Below, in pieces: positions 25,910 to 27,819 of a DNA stretch of 27,819 bases. The translations under genes and the position numbers were made by a program. The DNA lies in the NCBI GenBank assembly GCA_020634625.1, contig JACKBJ010000027.1, positions 1 to 27,819 on the forward strand. Direction: 5' to 3'. Position 1 is the stretch's first letter; each line of letters opens with the position of its first letter. Source of the stretch: Caldilineae bacterium. Its GTDB lineage: Bacteria > Chloroflexota > Anaerolineae > Epilineales > Epilineaceae. The notes below the pieces were generated by a model, which made no database searches, had not been told where the DNA came from, and saw only the letters and a program-made list of their open reading frames with translations.

Positions 25910-26308
25910 CTAGCCGCGACCCCCGAGGAGCCGACGGCCCAGCAGCAGCGTCAGGCCGAGCGCGGCGCCCAGAAGCATGGCGCTTCGCGGCGTCAGCATG
26001 ACCCGTGTGCCCTCGCCTTCGATGCGCTCCGCCTTGGCGACGAGGATGAGCGAGTCACGCGCCTGAACCTGATCGGCGACGAGGCTGCCGACCAGCGAGT
26101 CGTGAATGGTCACCTGCTCGGCGGAGAGCTCGCCCACGGCGCTGTCATGGATCTCGCCGGGCGCCGCGTCGCTCGGCAGGGTGGGCTCGGCGTGGGCGTC
26201 GGAACCGGCTGCATCGGCCAGGATCCGCGAATCGGCTCCGTCCGCGCCCGAACCCATCAGGGGTCGAACGGCGGCGTCGGTCTCGGTCGAATCCAGTGGT
26301 GGCATCAT
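25910..26308 (-). CDS. Small tail-anchored protein with 15-residue repeats, unknown function
   Basis: A 132-residue protein that I do not recognise. The first 50 residues are acidic and low-complexity. Three tandem 15-residue units follow: IHDSAVGELSAEQVT, IHDSLVGSLVADQVQ and ARDSLILVAKAERIE, each with DS near the start and a hydrophobic/acidic alternation that suggests a short beta-solenoid, as in bactofilin-like folds. The C-terminus is a single hydrophobic helix (SAMLLGAALGLTLLLG) followed by RRLLGGRG, so the protein is probably tail-anchored with its repeats in the cytoplasm. I chose the ATG at 26308 because GGAGG precedes it by ten bases; the ATG at 26326 lies before that site. A promoter-like pair is upstream and the PspC gene downstream. 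Confidence 0.72.
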   Translation of the reverse strand: MMPPLDSTETDAAVRPLMGSGADGADSRILADAAGSDAHAEPTLPSDAAPGEIHDSAVGELSAEQVTIHDSLVGSLVADQVQARDSLILVAKAERIEGEGTRVMLTPRSAMLLGAALGLTLLLGRRLLGGRG

Positions 26309-26392
26309 CAGCGGTCTACCTCCCATCGATGGCGCGGCGGCGCAGCCACACCAGGGCCGCGCATGGAGCCGCAGGACTCGTCTACCAAAGGC

Positions 26393-26422
26393 ATTCTAGG
26401 CCTTCCGAGACGCTAGCGCCAA
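26393..26422 (-). promoter_or_regulatory. Candidate promoter for the repeat-protein/PspC pair
   Basis: On the minus strand: -35 TTGGCG (26422-26417), an 18-base spacer and -10 TAGAAT (26398-26393). The leader to the ATG at 26308 would be about 78 bases. Confidence 0.42.
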
Positions 26423-26436
26423 GGCACGAAGCGCGG

Positions 26437-26442
26437 TATGCT
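26437..26442 (+). promoter_or_regulatory. Candidate -10 box for the GCS2-like gene
   Basis: TATGCT lies 55 bases upstream of the ATG at 26498. No -35 is convincing at 16-18 bases spacing. Confidence 0.25.
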
Positions 26443-26497
26443 GGAGACCCCACCGGCGCGAGGGAATGCGCTGCGAGCACCCAGGAGGCGAGGCGGC

Positions 26498-27819
26498 ATG
26501 GGCGACAAGACCATCGGGGGCGAGCTTGACGGAAGCGCCCTGCGCGACTTCACCTGTCGCGTGCTCGAAGACCTGCGCGCGCTCGAGCGCATCCTCGGCG
26601 AAGGGCTGATCGAAACCGACGTGCGGCGCATCGGTGCCGAACAGGAGATGTTCCTCGTTCAACAGGACTGGCGGCCCTCTCTGGCGGCGTACGAATTGCT
26701 GGAGGCCATCGGCGACCCGCACTTCACGACCGAGCTGGGCCTGTTCAACCTCGAGTGCAACCTCGATCCCCAGGTCTTCGAAGGGACCTGTCTCAGCCGC
26801 ATGGAGGCCCAGCTGGACGCGCTGCTGGCCAAGGCCCATGCAGCCGCCGCCGAGCTGGGCATCCACGTCGCCTTGACCGGCATCCTGCCCACGATCCGCA
26901 AGGCGGACCTGGGCATGGACAGCATGGCGCCCGAGCCGCGCTATCACGCCCTGGCCCGCGCGCTGGATCGCCTGCGCGGCGGCGACTACGAATTCAACAT
27001 CAAGGGCATCGACGAGCTGATCGTACGGCACCACACGATCATGCTCGAAGCCTGCAACACCAGCTTCCAGGCCCACCTGCAGGTCGCGCCGGGCGAGTTC
27101 GCCAAGCTCTACAACCTCTCGCAGGTCGCGGTGGCACCGGTCCTGGCGGCGGCGGCCAACTCGCCCCTGCTGCTCGGCCGACGGTTGTGGCACGAGACCC
27201 GCATCGCCTTGTTCCAGCAGTCGATCGACACCCGAAGCTCGATCGACCATCTGCGTGAGCGCAGCCCCCGGGTCACCTTCGGACGCAACTGGGTCAAGCG
27301 CTCGGTGCTCGAGCTCTACCGCGAGGACGTCGGTCGCTTCCGAGCCCTGTTGGCGGCCGACATCGCCGAGGAGCCGCTGGCCATGCTCGACCGTGGCGAG
27401 GTGCCCCGTTTGAAGGCCCTGTCCCTGCACAACGGCACCGTCTACCGGTGGAACCGGGCCTGCTATGGCATCACCGATGGCAAGCCACACCTGCGCATCG
27501 AGAACCGGGTCATGCCCTCGGGGCCGACGCCCATGGACGAGATGGCCAACACGGCCTTCTGGCTCGGTCTGGTGGGGGGGCTGTCGGATCGCTACGAGGA
27601 CATCACCCGGGTGATGCACTTCGGCGATGCCAAGACCAACTTCCACTCGGCGGCGCAGCACGGGCTTCGGGCGCAGTTCCACTGGATCGATGGCGAGACC
27701 ATGCCGGCTCAGACGCTGATCTGCGATCGGTTGATCCCGATGGCGGCCGACGCCCTGCGGGCCCGCGGAATCGACGCGGCCGACGTCGATCGCTATCTGG
27801 GCCTGCTGGACCAGCGCGT
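26498..27819 (+). CDS. GCS2-family glutamate-cysteine ligase-like protein, cut by window edge
   Basis: The first 440 residues are visible with no stop before the window end. The fold is that of carboxylate-amine ligases (glutamine synthetase-like). Seen: RRIGAEQEMFLV with the acidic pair Glu48/Glu50, FTTELGLFNLECNLDP (about 76-91), LTGILPTIRK, MLEACNTSFQAHLQV, NSPLLLGRRLWHETRIALFQ, HNGTVYRWNRACYG and LRIENRVMPSGPTPMDEMAN. This matches a conserved bacterial family annotated as GCS2, whose members often carry CBS domains at the C-terminus; that part would lie beyond the window. True gamma-glutamylcysteine synthesis has not, to my knowledge, been shown for this branch. AGGAGG at 26483-26488 precedes the ATG by nine bases. 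Confidence 0.87.
   Translation, partial: MGDKTIGGELDGSALRDFTCRVLEDLRALERILGEGLIETDVRRIGAEQEMFLVQQDWRPSLAAYELLEAIGDPHFTTELGLFNLECNLDPQVFEGTCLSRMEAQLDALLAKAHAAAAELGIHVALTGILPTIRKADLGMDSMAPEPRYHALARALDRLRGGDYEFNIKGIDELIVRHHTIMLEACNTSFQAHLQVAPGEFAKLYNLSQVAVAPVLAAAANSPLLLGRRLWHETRIALFQQSIDTRSSIDHLRERSPRVTFGRNWVKRSVLELYREDVGRFRALLAADIAEEPLAMLDRGEVPRLKALSLHNGTVYRWNRACYGITDGKPHLRIENRVMPSGPTPMDEMANTAFWLGLVGGLSDRYEDITRVMHFGDAKTNFHSAAQHGLRAQFHWIDGETMPAQTLICDRLIPMAADALRARGIDAADVDRYLGLLDQR

Noticed and set aside
26396..27682. Minus-strand open frame of 428 codons opposite the GCS2-like gene.
   Set aside because: It has no recognisable motif, while the plus strand encodes a strongly conserved family with a good ribosome-binding site.

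Overview
The window is GC-rich, densely packed bacterial DNA with no gene-free stretch longer than about 210 bases. I see no rRNA, tRNA, CRISPR array, insertion sequence or phage gene. DusA, a FadD of proteobacterial type, a NrfD-anchored molybdoenzyme with a TorD-like chaperone, and a PspC protein point to a high-GC Gram-negative bacterium, most likely proteobacterial. I cannot place it more finely.

Layout. (1) 1-2139 (-): fadD followed by dusA, which runs off the left edge; they overlap by 4 bases. (2) 2229-7328 (+): pruA, then a CYTH-CHAD protein and a ppx/gppA-type phosphatase. (3) 7334-10749 (-): polyphosphate kinase ppk1, convergent with ppx, preceded by a TorD/NarJ-like chaperone. (4) 10948-15572 (-): a molybdopterin oxidoreductase catalytic subunit and a single polypeptide that fuses the four-cluster ferredoxin subunit to the NrfD-type membrane anchor. 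(5) 15775-18834 (-): a class III nucleotide cyclase-ATPase-TPR protein. (6) 19044-20929 (+): a six-helix membrane protein and an MFS transporter. (7) 20939-24521 (-): an overlapping trio of MazG-like pyrophosphohydrolase, secreted TIGR03790-like protein and GT4 glycosyltransferase. (8) 24610-25488 (+): a DUF445 membrane protein. (9) 25510-26308 (-): a small tail-anchored repeat protein and a PspC-domain protein. (10) 26498-end (+): a GCS2-family ligase-like protein cut by the window edge.

How the genes relate. Regions 2 and 3 form a polyphosphate locus: PPK1 makes polyP, Ppx degrades it, and the CYTH-CHAD protein probably binds it or hydrolyses triphosphate. Region 4 with the chaperone is a quinone-linked redox module. 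None of its subunits has a Tat or Sec signal, so it probably faces the cytoplasm, as SoeABC does; its substrate is unknown. Region 7 looks like one translationally coupled operon from a promoter near 24570.

Least explained parts: the fused FeS/NrfD molybdoenzyme, the TIGR03790-like protein in its MazG/GT4 operon, the cyclase with an altered purine-site residue, and the tail-anchored 15-residue-repeat protein. The hexamer TAGAAT occurs upstream of several genes and looks like the local form of the sigma-70 -10 box.
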